A DNA stretch of 64,000 bases from Flavobacteriaceae bacterium PS02337 (GCA_029959285.1 JASCOE010000007.1:124001-188000); one strand, 5' to 3'. Shown: positions 27,795 to 35,657, counted from the first letter of the stretch. Translations and numbers: made by a program. Notes: generated by a model from the sequence alone, not told the origin.

Positions 27795-29087
27795 CTACAA
27801 ATATTTCTCAATCAAAGTCTGAATCTCAGGCGTAGAAGGTCTTGGCGCATCTTTATGAATAATCTTTCCGTCTTTTCCCAACAAAACATAACGCGGAATT
27901 GTAGTCACATTTATTTGTTTTAATAATTCATCTTTTTCCGATTTTGCTATTAGAACACTATTTTCTTTATTTAAAATATCCTTGTAACCATCCATTGCTT
28001 TTTTCCACGATGTAGCACTTTTATCGATTGAAACAAATACAAAAGCAACATCTTTATATTTATCCATCAATTTCTTCTCGCTCGGAAGTTCTTCTCTGCA
28101 TGGCATGCACCAAGAAGCCCAAAAATCAATCAAAACCAATTTTCCTTCATGTTTTTTTACTATTTCTTTTAAAACTAAAGGCGTTGGCACTGGTTTTAAT
28201 TCTTCTTCAACATTAAAAACAAAAGTTTCATTTTTGCAGTTTTTTCTAAATATTTCTAAGGCTTTAGGATCAAAAGTAGCTTTTTGATCTCGTGCACTTA
28301 AAGGATCGTAAATGGTTACATATAATAGATAGTCTTTAATATTCTGATTCTTGAAATTCTTCGAAATAAAATCCATTTCATTTGAAAGGCTTTTTTTCAA
28401 ACCAAAAACCATCATTCGTTTTTGAACGTAGTTTTGAAGAAGTTCGCGGTATTTATCTACATCGAGCAATGTATCAGCTTGATCAAAACTTTCTTCAATC
28501 GCAGTAAATGTATTTGCATTTATATTTTTTTCTTCTAATTGATTATATAAAGTCAAACTCCAATAAGTAGCATAAAAATAATCGTAGAATTCTTTTGAGA
28601 GCTTATTCTCTTTATAATACATCTCTAATAATTCCTTTTGTTTTATGTAATCTTTATCAAAATAAGTATTCATCTTTTGAGATGCCATAATAACTTTTAA
28701 ATGATTATAGTTTGGAAGATTCTTAATTGAACCATATTTTTCAAAAGAGGCGTTTAAAAATTCAGATTCAGATTTACGAATTGGATTTGAAGCGCAATAA
28801 TAATGTATCAGCCCTTTTGCATCAATATCAAACTCTAAAATTTCGTTATTTGTTGCGTAAATAGAAGTACATCTATAAATATCATTGCAAAATATTGAAG
28901 AATTATTATCGACTATTAATTCTCTATTCTTTGGACTTAGAACCGCTCGATCATAAATATTTTCTCTTGATTCAGACGTTAGATTAATTACAGTTTCATT
29001 ATTACCGACATATTTAATGGTAATATGTTGCGAAAATAAATTGGCTGAAATCAGAAAAAATAAAACAATACTTTTGAGTTTAGACAT
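27795..29087 (-). CDS. Secreted TlpA-like thioredoxin-fold protein
   Basis: 430 residues. A signal peptide (KLKSIVLFFLISANLFSQ) directs it to the envelope. About 270 residues of helical and beta sequence without recognised motifs precede a C-terminal TlpA/ResA-type thioredoxin domain: LVLIDFWASWCMPCREELP carries the CxxC redox pair, and TIPRYVLLGKDGKI contains the cis-proline. Such fusions are frequent in Bacteroidota and reduce or isomerise envelope disulfides or deliver reductant to cytochrome maturation. It stands alone on the minus strand, divergent from the ArsR cluster. The function of the N-terminal part is unknown. Confidence 0.83.
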   Translation of the reverse strand: MSKLKSIVLFFLISANLFSQHITIKYVGNNETVINLTSESRENIYDRAVLSPKNRELIVDNNSSIFCNDIYRCTSIYATNNEILEFDIDAKGLIHYYCASNPIRKSESEFLNASFEKYGSIKNLPNYNHLKVIMASQKMNTYFDKDYIKQKELLEMYYKENKLSKEFYDYFYATYWSLTLYNQLEEKNINANTFTAIEESFDQADTLLDVDKYRELLQNYVQKRMMVFGLKKSLSNEMDFISKNFKNQNIKDYLLYVTIYDPLSARDQKATFDPKALEIFRKNCKNETFVFNVEEELKPVPTPLVLKEIVKKHEGKLVLIDFWASWCMPCREELPSEKKLMDKYKDVAFVFVSIDKSATSWKKAMDGYKDILNKENSVLIAKSEKDELLKQINVTTIPRYVLLGKDGKIIHKDAPRPSTPEIQTLIEKYL

Positions 29088-29258
29088 AGCGATTTTGGTT
29101 GGTTTAGTTAGTAATTTAAAACTTCAAAGTATTTATTTTGAACACTTTAAAAAGTAATCAAAAATAATTACTTTATTTTTATTTACAAGAATATTCTTAG
29201 TTATTTTTCAAACTAAATATTACATAATAAATTATTAATTATTTTGTTCTCTTAATTT

Positions 29259-29280
29259 TATATCGTAATATTGCAATATT
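29259..29280. promoter_or_regulatory. ArsR-type operator 1, upstream of the regulator gene
   Basis: TATATCGTAATATTGCAATA at 29259-29278 contains the perfect palindrome TATTGCAATA, extended to AATATTGCAATATT (29267-29280). It lies 15-35 bases before the ArsR start codon. A nearly identical site occurs at 29640-29659 after the ArsR gene. Confidence 0.7.
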
Positions 29281-29294
29281 AAATTATAATAAAA

Positions 29295-29621
29295 ATGGGA
29301 GCTACTAAAACAGAACATTTTACAGATGCGCAGAATCAAATTGCAACAATAGCGAAAGCTTTAGGTCATCCCGCGAGAATTGCCATTCTAGAATATTTAT
29401 TAAAAGTGAATGAATGTATTTGTGGCGATATTGTAAATGAACTTCCGCTTGCACAGCCAACAGTTTCTCAGCATTTAAAAGAATTGAAAAATGCAGGAAT
29501 TATTAAAGGAAACATTTCAGGAAATTCTATTTGCTATTGCATTGATGAAAAAGCTATCGCAATCTTAAACAATTATTTCCTAAACATTGCTCAAAATCTT
29601 TCAAAATCAAAATGTTGCTAA
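29295..29621 (+). CDS. ArsR/SmtB-family metal(loid)-responsive repressor
   Basis: 108 residues with a winged helix: KALGHPARIAILEYLL, then NELPLAQPTVSQHLKELKNAGIIKG. A cysteine in NECICGDIV (two Cys separated by one residue, at the start of the helix before the recognition helix) and a C-terminal KSKCC could bind arsenite or another thiophilic metal. ECICGD is close to the ELCVCDL type-3 site of ArsR. It leads a cluster of DUF6428-like, small membrane and phosphatase/arsenate-reductase-like genes. Two copies of a palindromic site flank it, consistent with autorepression. Confidence 0.87.
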   Translation: MGATKTEHFTDAQNQIATIAKALGHPARIAILEYLLKVNECICGDIVNELPLAQPTVSQHLKELKNAGIIKGNISGNSICYCIDEKAIAILNNYFLNIAQNLSKSKCC

Positions 29622-29639
29622 AACATTTTTTTGATTAAT

Positions 29640-29659
29640 TATATCGCAATATTGCAATA
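29640..29659. promoter_or_regulatory. ArsR-type operator 2, inside the cluster
   Basis: TATATCGCAATATTGCAATA differs from operator 1 by one base over 20 positions and keeps the perfect TATTGCAATA core. It lies between the repressor stop (29621) and the next gene start (29680), so the downstream genes may have their own repressible promoter. Confidence 0.65.
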
Positions 29660-29679
29660 AACAAATTAAAATAGAAGAG

Positions 29680-30150
29680 ATGAAATTATCAGAAATAAAA
29701 CAGATTTTACCAACATTAGAAAATGTTGAATTTCAATTAGAAAACGGAACTTTTGTTCCCGAACATTTCCACGTAACAGAAGTTGGAATGATCAAAAAGA
29801 ACTTTATAGATTGCGGCGGAGTTATTAGAAATGAAGAAGTTGTAAACTTTCAGCTTTGGAATGCGGATGATTTTGAACATCGTTTAAAACCAAATAAACT
29901 ATTAAATATTATTACACTTTCTGAAGAAAAACTAGGAATTGAAGACTTAGAAATTGAAGTAGAATATCAAAGCGAAACCATCGGAAAATATGATTTAGGT
30001 TTTAATGGTAAAAACTTTGTCCTTAAAAACAAAACGACAGCTTGTCTAGCACAAGATGCATGCGGAATTCCTGTAGAAAAACAAAAAATAATTTTAAGAG
30101 AATCTACAGATAAAGCATCTTCTTGTTCGCCAAATTCGGGATGTTGTTAA
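29680..30150 (+). CDS. DUF6428-like protein of the ArsR cluster
   Basis: 156 residues, cytoplasmic, without signal or membrane helices. It starts MKLSEIKQILPTLENVEFQLENG and contains FVPEHFHVTEVGMIKKNFIDCGG, a segment I associate with DUF6428 proteins linked to arsenic regulators in Bacteroidota. The C-terminus holds many cysteines (ACLAQDACGIP and SSCSPNSGCC), able to bind a thiophilic metal(loid). It follows the second operator by 20 bases. Molecular activity is not known; sequestration or delivery of the metal(loid) is a guess from the cysteines. Confidence 0.72.
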   Translation: MKLSEIKQILPTLENVEFQLENGTFVPEHFHVTEVGMIKKNFIDCGGVIRNEEVVNFQLWNADDFEHRLKPNKLLNIITLSEEKLGIEDLEIEVEYQSETIGKYDLGFNGKNFVLKNKTTACLAQDACGIPVEKQKIILRESTDKASSCSPNSGCC

Positions 30151-30153
30151 GAG

Positions 30154-30279
30154 ATGAAAAGTAAAATCATAAAACATAAAAAACCAATCATTATTACCAC
30201 ATCTGTAATTCTGCTACAGCTTATTTTTGGGTTTGAACCTAAATTTTGCATTATAAATCTGATTTGGTTACTCGTTTAA
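30154..30279 (+). CDS. 41-residue hydrophobic peptide in the ArsR cluster
   Basis: ATG at 30154, three bases after the previous stop, and TAA at 30277-30279, three bases before the next ATG at 30283. The spacing on both sides and the frame make it part of the operon. The product has a basic N-terminus (MKSKIIKHKKP) and then a hydrophobic helix (IIITTSVILLQLIFGF), a cysteine and a second hydrophobic stretch (CIINLIWLLV). No family recognised. It may be a small membrane subunit for metal(loid) efflux or sensing. Confidence 0.62.
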   Translation: MKSKIIKHKKPIIITTSVILLQLIFGFEPKFCIINLIWLLV

Positions 30280-30282
30280 ATT

Positions 30283-30702
30283 ATGGAAAAGAAAATACTA
30301 ATACTTTGTACAGGAAATAGCTGCAGAAGTCAAATTGCTGAAGGTTATTTAAGACATTTTGCAGGAAACAAAGCCGAAGTTTATAGTGCTGGCGTAGAAA
30401 CGCATGGCGTAAATCCGAAAGCAATTTTGATTATGAAAGAAGACGGAATAGATATTTCGAATCATACTTCCAATCATATCGATGAATATGCTAACATCAA
30501 TTTTGATTTTGTGATTACCGTTTGCGATAATGCAAAAGAAAGATGCCCTTTCTTCCCGACAAAAGCTCAAAAATTTCATTGTAATTTTCCCGATCCTGCA
30601 AAAGCAACTGGAACCGATTCTGAAATTGAAACACAATTTAGAATTGTTAGAGATTTAATAAAAGAATATTGCGAGGCTTTTGCCAACAATAATTTAAACT
30701 GA
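30283..30702 (+). CDS. Arsenate reductase / low-molecular-weight phosphatase-like protein
   Basis: 139 residues. The P-loop LCTGNSCRSQIAEGYLR (CxxxxCRS form) is the low-molecular-weight tyrosine phosphatase/thioredoxin-coupled ArsC fold. Further on, FVITVCDNAKERCPFFP matches the ArsC Cys-x6-Cys region (Cys82/Cys89-like), and HCNFPDPAKATGTD contains the general-acid Asp. The three-cysteine set supports reduction of arsenate to arsenite through an intramolecular disulfide. It closes the ArsR cluster. No arsenite pump is adjacent, so either the 41-residue peptide or a distant gene must serve export. Confidence 0.85.
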   Translation: MEKKILILCTGNSCRSQIAEGYLRHFAGNKAEVYSAGVETHGVNPKAILIMKEDGIDISNHTSNHIDEYANINFDFVITVCDNAKERCPFFPTKAQKFHCNFPDPAKATGTDSEIETQFRIVRDLIKEYCEAFANNNLN

Positions 30703-30746
30703 AAAGAGCTATAATAAGTATTTTTTGTAAGCTTCGGAGAAGCGAA

Positions 30747-30886
30747 ATATTTATAGAATAAATATCTACAGTCTAAAGCTCCAGAGGAGCGACATATATT
30801 AAATTGAAAAAAAATATACCGCTCCTCCGGAGCTTTTTTTCTATTTATCTGCTTGTAATTCTATAAATATTTTGCCCCGCTGGGGC
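30747..30886. repeat. Nested inverted-repeat element after the ArsR cluster
   Basis: Outer perfect 13-base arms (ATATTTATAGAAT at 30747-30759 and its complement at 30858-30870) enclose an inner 17-base pair (30775-30791 with 30820-30836, one mismatch, core GCTCC...GGAGC). The inner right arm is followed by seven T residues and can terminate transcription. A further short hairpin GCCCC-GCT-GGGGC with trailing T residues lies at 30874-30886. It separates two convergent genes. Confidence 0.75.
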
Positions 30887-30908
30887 TTTTTGTTTGTAAA
30901 ATATTTAA

Positions 30909-31988
30909 TTAATCATGGTTTGTCATTTTATACTTTTTAACTTCTTTAATTAAATTTTGAATAACAATTTCAGTCGAAACAGCTGGATAACCGTTAATCG
31001 ATTGTCCTACCCAAATGCTTACAAAATCAGAGTTTTTCTGTGATTTAGAGCTTTTTCTCAAATCTGCTGTTAATTTATTTTGATATGGATAAGGGAGAAT
31101 ATATTCTGAATTTTCAATTTCTTCTATAAAACCATTTCTAATTCCGCGCGCGTATCTGCCTGAAAAACTTTTTGTTAAAACGATTTCATTTTCTTTTAAT
31201 TTTCGAAGACGCTGTTTTTCAAAATCCATCAAAGCACTTTCAGGAGTTCCTAAAAACAAACTTCCTATCTGAAAACCATTTGCTCCCAATGTTTTAGATG
31301 CCAGCAAAGTTTTAGCATTATAAATTCCTCCCGCATAAATAATCGGTACATTTATATTATCTGCTACTTGCGAAAGCAGCGATAATCCTCCTATTTGCGG
31401 AATCGTTTCTTCTAAAAAACTTCCACGATGCCCTCCAGCTTCAATTCCTTGCACGCAAATAACATCAATGCCGCTCTTCTCCAAAACAATAGCTTCTTGA
31501 ACAGACGTACAGGTTCCAATAAGAATTACATTGTTTTCTTTTAAAAATGCAATACTTTTTTCATCTAAATTTCCAAAAGTAAAGCTTACAATTTTGCAAT
31601 TTTCGAGTATAATCGCTTCAATCTGATCGTGATAATCTGTAAGTTGAATTTCGTTTATATCTGGAAAATCAGCTATAATTTCGTTCTTCTCTGCAATTTC
31701 TATTAAATGCTTTTTCGTTTGATTATATATTTCTTCTAGTTCTGGTGTAATTGAATCAATTTTATTCACAAAAATATTTACTGCAAAAGGTTTGTCAGTA
31801 AGTTTTTTAGTTTGCTTAATTAATTCGATACATTTTTCTCCTGGAAGATCTCCAAGCGCTAGTGATCCTAAAGCGCCAGCGTTAGAAGCTGCCGCAGTCA
31901 TTTCTGGAGTTGTAACGCCTAACATTGGCGCTTGTATTATCGGATAATCAACTTTAAATAAATCTGTTAGAACATTTTTCCATTCCAT
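30909..31988 (-). CDS. Nitronate monooxygenase (2-nitropropane dioxygenase-like)
   Basis: 359 residues forming an FMN TIM barrel. The N-terminal YPIIQAPMLGVTTPEMTAAASNAGALGSL is the family signature. VQGIEAGGHRGSF carries the catalytic His, and PIIYAGGIYNAKTLLASKTLGANGFQIGSLFL is the phosphate-binding C-terminal segment. It oxidises alkyl nitronates such as propionate-3-nitronate to carbonyl compounds. It appears monocistronic and ends beside the nested hairpin element. Some members are enoyl reductases (FabK), but the conserved AGGHRG favours nitronate oxidation. Confidence 0.87.
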   Translation of the reverse strand: MEWKNVLTDLFKVDYPIIQAPMLGVTTPEMTAAASNAGALGSLALGDLPGEKCIELIKQTKKLTDKPFAVNIFVNKIDSITPELEEIYNQTKKHLIEIAEKNEIIADFPDINEIQLTDYHDQIEAIILENCKIVSFTFGNLDEKSIAFLKENNVILIGTCTSVQEAIVLEKSGIDVICVQGIEAGGHRGSFLEETIPQIGGLSLLSQVADNINVPIIYAGGIYNAKTLLASKTLGANGFQIGSLFLGTPESALMDFEKQRLRKLKENEIVLTKSFSGRYARGIRNGFIEEIENSEYILPYPYQNKLTADLRKSSKSQKNSDFVSIWVGQSINGYPAVSTEIVIQNLIKEVKKYKMTNHD

Positions 31989-32232
31989 AATTGGTTAATT
32001 TTTATTCGAATAAAAAATTAAGTAAAAATCATATTCGCATAATTTCAATAATCCATAAAGATAAGCCACATTCATAATAAAACTTTCAATTTTAATAAAA
32101 ACAGACGTTAATTTTTCGGCAATTAATTCATAACAATGCAATAATTCGTTTTATAAAATGTTTATATATAAAAGATTGTGATGCATCTAATCTTTTAAAA
32201 ATCAATACCCTCAAGATTAATATTATAAAAAC

Positions 32233-32826
32233 ATGAAAAAAATATTTTTGATAATCGCCGTTGCTACTTTTTCATTGCAGGGATTTTCACAAGAATTGAA
32301 TAATAAATTCAAATCAATTCCAACAAAAGACGCTAATAAAAAAGAAGTTATTCCGCCGAAAGAAGAAGCTCCAAAAGAAAATCCGCCTGCGCCAGTAGAA
32401 AAACCTGCGCCATTGCAAGTAAATCCAGATGAACTTTTTAAAGACACCAATCTTTACAAACAAGAATCAAACGTAGAAGGAATTTTCTATAGAAGAAACC
32501 AATTTTTAGGAAACGTTAATACCAATGCAGTTACTTCTACAGTTATGTATCGCGATGCTGCTTTTGTAGACGGCGATAAAGTAAAAGTATATTTAAACGA
32601 CAAAGTTATTGAACCTGAAGTTTCTTTAGATGGCGAATTTAAAAGCGTAAAAATCAACTTGGTAAAAGGAATCAATAAAATTGATATTGAAGCCTTAAAC
32701 GAAGGATTTGCATCTCCAAATACAGCCGAATTTAAAGTTATCGACGACAAAGGTGCTGTTATTTCTGCCAGCGAATGGAATGTTGGTACAGGTTATAAAG
32801 CTGTGATTGTATTAGTTAAAGAATAA
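32233..32826 (+). CDS. Secreted protein with Pro/Lys/Glu-rich linker, unknown function
   Basis: 197 residues. A signal peptide (MKKIFLIIAVATFSLQGFSQ) is followed by a disordered region rich in P, E and K (about 30-60: PPKEEAPKENPPAPVEKPAP). A conserved-looking segment DELFKDTNLYKQESNVEGIFYRRNQFLG comes next, then an all-beta Ig-like domain (about 95-197). The domain could be periplasmic or surface-exposed, with the linker spanning distance. It is not obviously a type IX cargo since the C-terminus lacks the KxxxK end. No family recognised. Confidence 0.7.
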   Translation: MKKIFLIIAVATFSLQGFSQELNNKFKSIPTKDANKKEVIPPKEEAPKENPPAPVEKPAPLQVNPDELFKDTNLYKQESNVEGIFYRRNQFLGNVNTNAVTSTVMYRDAAFVDGDKVKVYLNDKVIEPEVSLDGEFKSVKINLVKGINKIDIEALNEGFASPNTAEFKVIDDKGAVISASEWNVGTGYKAVIVLVKE

Positions 32827-32866
32827 TTTTTGAACAGAGAAATCGTTTGAAATCATAAAAAACACT

Positions 32867-32892
32867 TAAAACTGCTGACTTCGGCAGTTTTT
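32867..32892 (+). terminator. Terminator after the secreted protein gene
   Basis: AAACTGC and GCAGTTT pair around an eight-base loop, followed by T residues, about 45 bases after the stop. Confidence 0.65.
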
Positions 32893-32905
32893 TTCTTGTA
32901 TATAT

Positions 32906-32926
32906 GTAGTTAACTACGTAGTTTTG
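32906..32926 (+). promoter_or_regulatory. Promoter overlapping a palindrome, upstream of the GNAT-MarR operon
   Basis: The perfect 12-base palindrome GTAGTTAACTAC (32906-32917) abuts the exact -7 box TAGTTTTG (32919-32926). A repressor bound to the palindrome would block the promoter. The MarR protein encoded second in the operon is the likely ligand. Confidence 0.6.
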
Positions 32927-32951
32927 TACCTATATTAAATTTTGAACCAAA

Positions 32952-33434
32952 ATGAACATTCAGCCAATACAAAACGAATACGAAAATGAGATCGTAGATT
33001 TGATTTTAAACATTCAACAAAAAGAATTTAACGTTCCAGTTACTTTAGAAGATCAACCGGATTTATTAGATATTCATAATTTTTACTTCAAACCTGGCGG
33101 AACTTTTCTCGGAGCTTTTATAGACGGAAAATTAGTGGGAACAATTGCTTTGGTAAAATTTAATGTTGAAGCCGCAGCCATCAGAAAAATGTTTGTTAAG
33201 AAAGAATACAGAGGAAAAGAATTCCAAATTGCACAACAATTATTAGAGCAGTTAATTGCTTACAGCCAAGAAAACGGAATTAAAGACTTATATTTAGGAA
33301 CAGTTTCTATTCTGCAAGCAGCTTTGCGTTTTTACGAAAAGAACAATTTTGTTACTATTGCAAAAGAAGCGCTTCCAGAAGATTTTCCTTTAATGAAACC
33401 CGATAATGTGTTTTGCCACTTAAAGCTAAACTAA
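32952..33434 (+). CDS. GNAT-family N-acetyltransferase
   Basis: 160 residues. It shows the acetyl-CoA-binding core: LVGTIALVKFNVEAAAIRKMFVKKEYRGKEFQIAQQLLEQL, then LYLGTVSILQAALRFYEKNNF. It ends 5 bases before the MarR regulator start, so the pair is one transcript. The pairing suggests acetylation of a compound that also binds the MarR protein. Acceptor unknown. Confidence 0.83.
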   Translation: MNIQPIQNEYENEIVDLILNIQQKEFNVPVTLEDQPDLLDIHNFYFKPGGTFLGAFIDGKLVGTIALVKFNVEAAAIRKMFVKKEYRGKEFQIAQQLLEQLIAYSQENGIKDLYLGTVSILQAALRFYEKNNFVTIAKEALPEDFPLMKPDNVFCHLKLN

Positions 33435-33439
33435 AAGAT

Positions 33440-33913
33440 ATGAATATAATTGATGAAATAGGCATTTTAGCCATATCAACACGATTACAACGTCTTAGCG
33501 AACAATTACGCAAAGACGGAGCCATGATTTACAAATCTTTTGGTATCGATTTTGAACCAAAATGGTTTCCTGTAATTTACACTTTACATATTAAAGAAAT
33601 GCTTAGTGTTGTTGAAATTGCTAATGAAATTGGTTATAGCCATCCTTCAACGATAAGTTTGTTGAAGGAATTGGAAAAGCAAAAACTCATCAGTTCTAAA
33701 AAAGACAAACAAGACGAGCGAAAAAGACTGATTATTCTAACTTTAAAAGGAAAAGAATTAATCGAAAAAATGCAACCCGTTTGGCATGTTATGAAAAAGG
33801 CTTTAAACGAAATTACCGACAATCAAAATAATCTTTTAAGAGCGATTGAAGAAGCCGAACAAAAACTGACTTCACAAGGATTTTTTCAAAGAATTTCAGA
33901 AAATAAAAGCTAA
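33440..33913 (+). CDS. MarR-family transcriptional regulator
   Basis: 157 residues from the ATG at 33440, chosen since the in-frame codon at 33413 lies inside the upstream gene. The winged helix is IKEMLSVVEIANEIGYSHPSTISLLKELEKQKLISSKKDKQDERKRLIILT, with the wing DERKR typical of MarR. N- and C-terminal helices form the dimer. It is co-transcribed with a GNAT gene and probably represses their shared promoter at the palindrome near 32906. Confidence 0.86.
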   Translation: MNIIDEIGILAISTRLQRLSEQLRKDGAMIYKSFGIDFEPKWFPVIYTLHIKEMLSVVEIANEIGYSHPSTISLLKELEKQKLISSKKDKQDERKRLIILTLKGKELIEKMQPVWHVMKKALNEITDNQNNLLRAIEEAEQKLTSQGFFQRISENKS

Positions 33914-33914
33914 T

Positions 33915-34271
33915 TTATTCTTTCCCTGTAATCTTTTTTCGGTGGTTATAGCCCCATTTTGCAAGAGAATCTATTACTTCTTTTAAGGTGTGTCCGTATT
34001 CTGTTAGTTGATATTCGACAGTTATGGGTTGTGTTTTGAGAACGGTTCTCGTGACAAGCTGATTTTCTTCTAGGTTTTTTAATTCACGGCTTAACATTTT
34101 TCCAGAAATTCCTTCTACTTCACGAAGCAAATCGGTAAAACGCAACGTATTAAAACATAAAGAAGCAATTATAGAAATTTTCCATCTTCCGTTCAAAATA
34201 TACATAGCATCATGTACCGCCAAAATATGTTGCGTACATTTTTTAGGATCGTGTTTTGGCTCTTTTATCAT
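33915..34271 (-). CDS. HxlR-family transcriptional regulator
   Basis: 118 residues from the ATG at 34271. The longer frame to 34334 would start upstream of the promoter box. It has the HxlR signature: AMYILNGRWKISIIASL, then LRFTDLLREVEGISGKMLSRELKNLEENQLVTR, and a wing VEYQLTEYGHTL. A cysteine in KKCTQHIL near the N-terminus could sense redox or electrophiles as in HypR/YodB relatives. It is divergent from a nitroreductase gene, the typical partner, and likely controls it. Confidence 0.87.
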   Translation of the reverse strand: MIKEPKHDPKKCTQHILAVHDAMYILNGRWKISIIASLCFNTLRFTDLLREVEGISGKMLSRELKNLEENQLVTRTVLKTQPITVEYQLTEYGHTLKEVIDSLAKWGYNHRKKITGKE

Positions 34272-34323
34272 ATCTTGTTGATGAGTTACCTCGATGTTAC
34301 AGTTACTTTTGGTAATCAGATGA

Positions 34324-34352
34324 CAAAAATACACTTAAAGTAATTACATTTG
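34324..34352. promoter_or_regulatory. Divergent promoter pair for HxlR and nitroreductase
   Basis: On the minus strand TATTTTTG (34324-34331) and on the plus strand TACATTTG (34345-34352) both match TAnnTTTG and point outward. Nearby TTAC-N5-GTAA (about 34306-34318) is a candidate HxlR half-site pair. The two boxes are 13 bases apart, so bound regulator would affect both. Confidence 0.55.
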
Positions 34353-34379
34353 AATACAATTTTAATCAATTAAATAAAA

Positions 34380-35012
34380 ATGGCCTTAATAGATGCACTA
34401 AAGTGGCGTTATGCTACAAAAAAAATGAACGGACAAGCTGTTCCGCAAGAAAAAGTAGATTATATTCTTGAAGCTGCGAAATTGGCTCCTTCTTCTTCTG
34501 GATTACAACCTTACAAAGTTTTTGTTGTTACCAATCAAGATTTAAAAGAAAAAATTAGAGCCGTAAGTTTTGATCAAAGTCAAGTGACAGATGCTTCTCA
34601 CGTTTTAATTTGGGCAGCTTGGGACGGATACAGTATTGAACAAATCTCTTCGGTATTTGAAAGAACTACCAACGAAAGAGGAATTCCTTCTAGCGCAATG
34701 GACGAATACAAACAAAGACTTTGGGGAATGTACGAACCTCTTGGACAAGAATGGCACGCAAACCACGCGGCAAAACAAGCTTATATTTCTTTCGGTTTAG
34801 CAATTGCAGCCGCTGCAGAACAACAAGTTGACACAACGCCAATGGAAGGTTTCATTCCTGCAGAAGTTGATAAATTATTAGGTTTAAACGAACTTGGCCT
34901 TAAAAGTGTTTTAGTTTTACCTCTTGGCTACAGAGATGAAGCAAACGACTGGTTAGTAAACTTGAAAAAAGTAAGAACTCCTCAAGAAGAATTCATCACA
35001 GAAATCAAATAA
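34380..35012 (+). CDS. NAD(P)H-dependent nitroreductase-family flavoprotein
   Basis: 210 residues. The start (MALIDALKWRYATKKMNGQAVPQEKVDYILEAAKLAPSSSGLQPYKVFVVTN) is the FMN-binding N-terminal of NfsB-like enzymes. SVLVLPLGYRDEANDWLVNLKKVR completes the fold. It uses NAD(P)H to reduce nitro groups, quinones or related electrophiles. Its position opposite an HxlR regulator matches the electrophile-inducible systems described in Bacillus (YodB/HypR type), so induction by quinones or thiol-reactive compounds is plausible. Confidence 0.87.
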   Translation: MALIDALKWRYATKKMNGQAVPQEKVDYILEAAKLAPSSSGLQPYKVFVVTNQDLKEKIRAVSFDQSQVTDASHVLIWAAWDGYSIEQISSVFERTTNERGIPSSAMDEYKQRLWGMYEPLGQEWHANHAAKQAYISFGLAIAAAAEQQVDTTPMEGFIPAEVDKLLGLNELGLKSVLVLPLGYRDEANDWLVNLKKVRTPQEEFITEIK

Positions 35013-35035
35013 GAAAGAATATTTTTTCTTTGTTT

Positions 35036-35083
35036 AAAAGCTTTTGAAATCGTAATTATCACGGTTTCAGAAGCTTTTTTCTT
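35036..35083 (+). terminator. Terminator after the nitroreductase
   Basis: Long imperfect stem between AAAAGCTTTTGAAATCG and GGTTTCAGAAGCTTTT followed by T residues, beginning about 25 bases after the stop. Confidence 0.7.
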
Positions 35084-35221
35084 TTTGATATTTCATTATT
35101 AAAACCTAATATTTTTCAATTCCATAAAAGCATAAAAACGTTGTCAAATACAAGTTTAAATTTTTAACAGTTTCAATAAAAATAGGTACAAATAACGGAT
35201 AATTATATAATATGTTATAAC

Positions 35222-35229
35222 TAATTTTG
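35222..35229 (+). promoter_or_regulatory. -7 promoter box (TAATTTTG) of the roadblock-like gene
   Basis: Exact match to TAnnTTTG, about 50 bases before the ATG at 35280. No clear -33 TTG at standard spacing. Confidence 0.45.
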
Positions 35230-35279
35230 TCCAATCCAAAACAATTCAATCTTAATTACAACACTTAAAATCCTACATT

Positions 35280-35657
35280 ATGTCAGATTTTTTAACTCAA
35301 TTTGGTGAAGACCTAAAGAAAAACGTCCCAGGTTTTATCGCAGTTTCTGTAGCTGAAATCGCAAGCGGAATGTCATATTACTCACAATCAGTTGTTGCAG
35401 ATTTTGATCCTGAATTAGCTTCGGCTTATAATCTTGAAGTGGTTAAAGCAAAAATGAACGCTATAAAGGCTCTAAACCTACAAGGACAAGTTGTAGACAA
35501 TATTATGATTACGCTAAGTTCTCAAATGCACATTATCGATGTATCTGAAAATCAGCAGTATTTTATTTATTTAGCGGTAGACTCAACTAAAGCAAATTTA
35601 GGAATGACAAAATCTATCTTGAATAAATACAAGAAAGAAATCGCAACAAAATTGTAA
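35280..35657 (+). CDS. Roadblock/LC7-like small cytoplasmic protein, orphan
   Basis: 125 residues, no signal or membrane helix. The N-terminal helix (FLTQFGEDLKKNVPGFIAVSVAEIASGMSYY) and the last part (HIIDVSENQQYFIYLAVDSTKANLGMTKSILNKYKKEI) are consistent with the alpha-beta Roadblock/LC7 fold. In that fold the sheet is followed by a helix beginning NLGM. Partners of this fold are usually small GTPases such as MglA, but none is encoded here. The gene sits alone with its own promoter. The family assignment is by appearance and is moderately secure. Confidence 0.55.
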   Translation: MSDFLTQFGEDLKKNVPGFIAVSVAEIASGMSYYSQSVVADFDPELASAYNLEVVKAKMNAIKALNLQGQVVDNIMITLSSQMHIIDVSENQQYFIYLAVDSTKANLGMTKSILNKYKKEIATKL

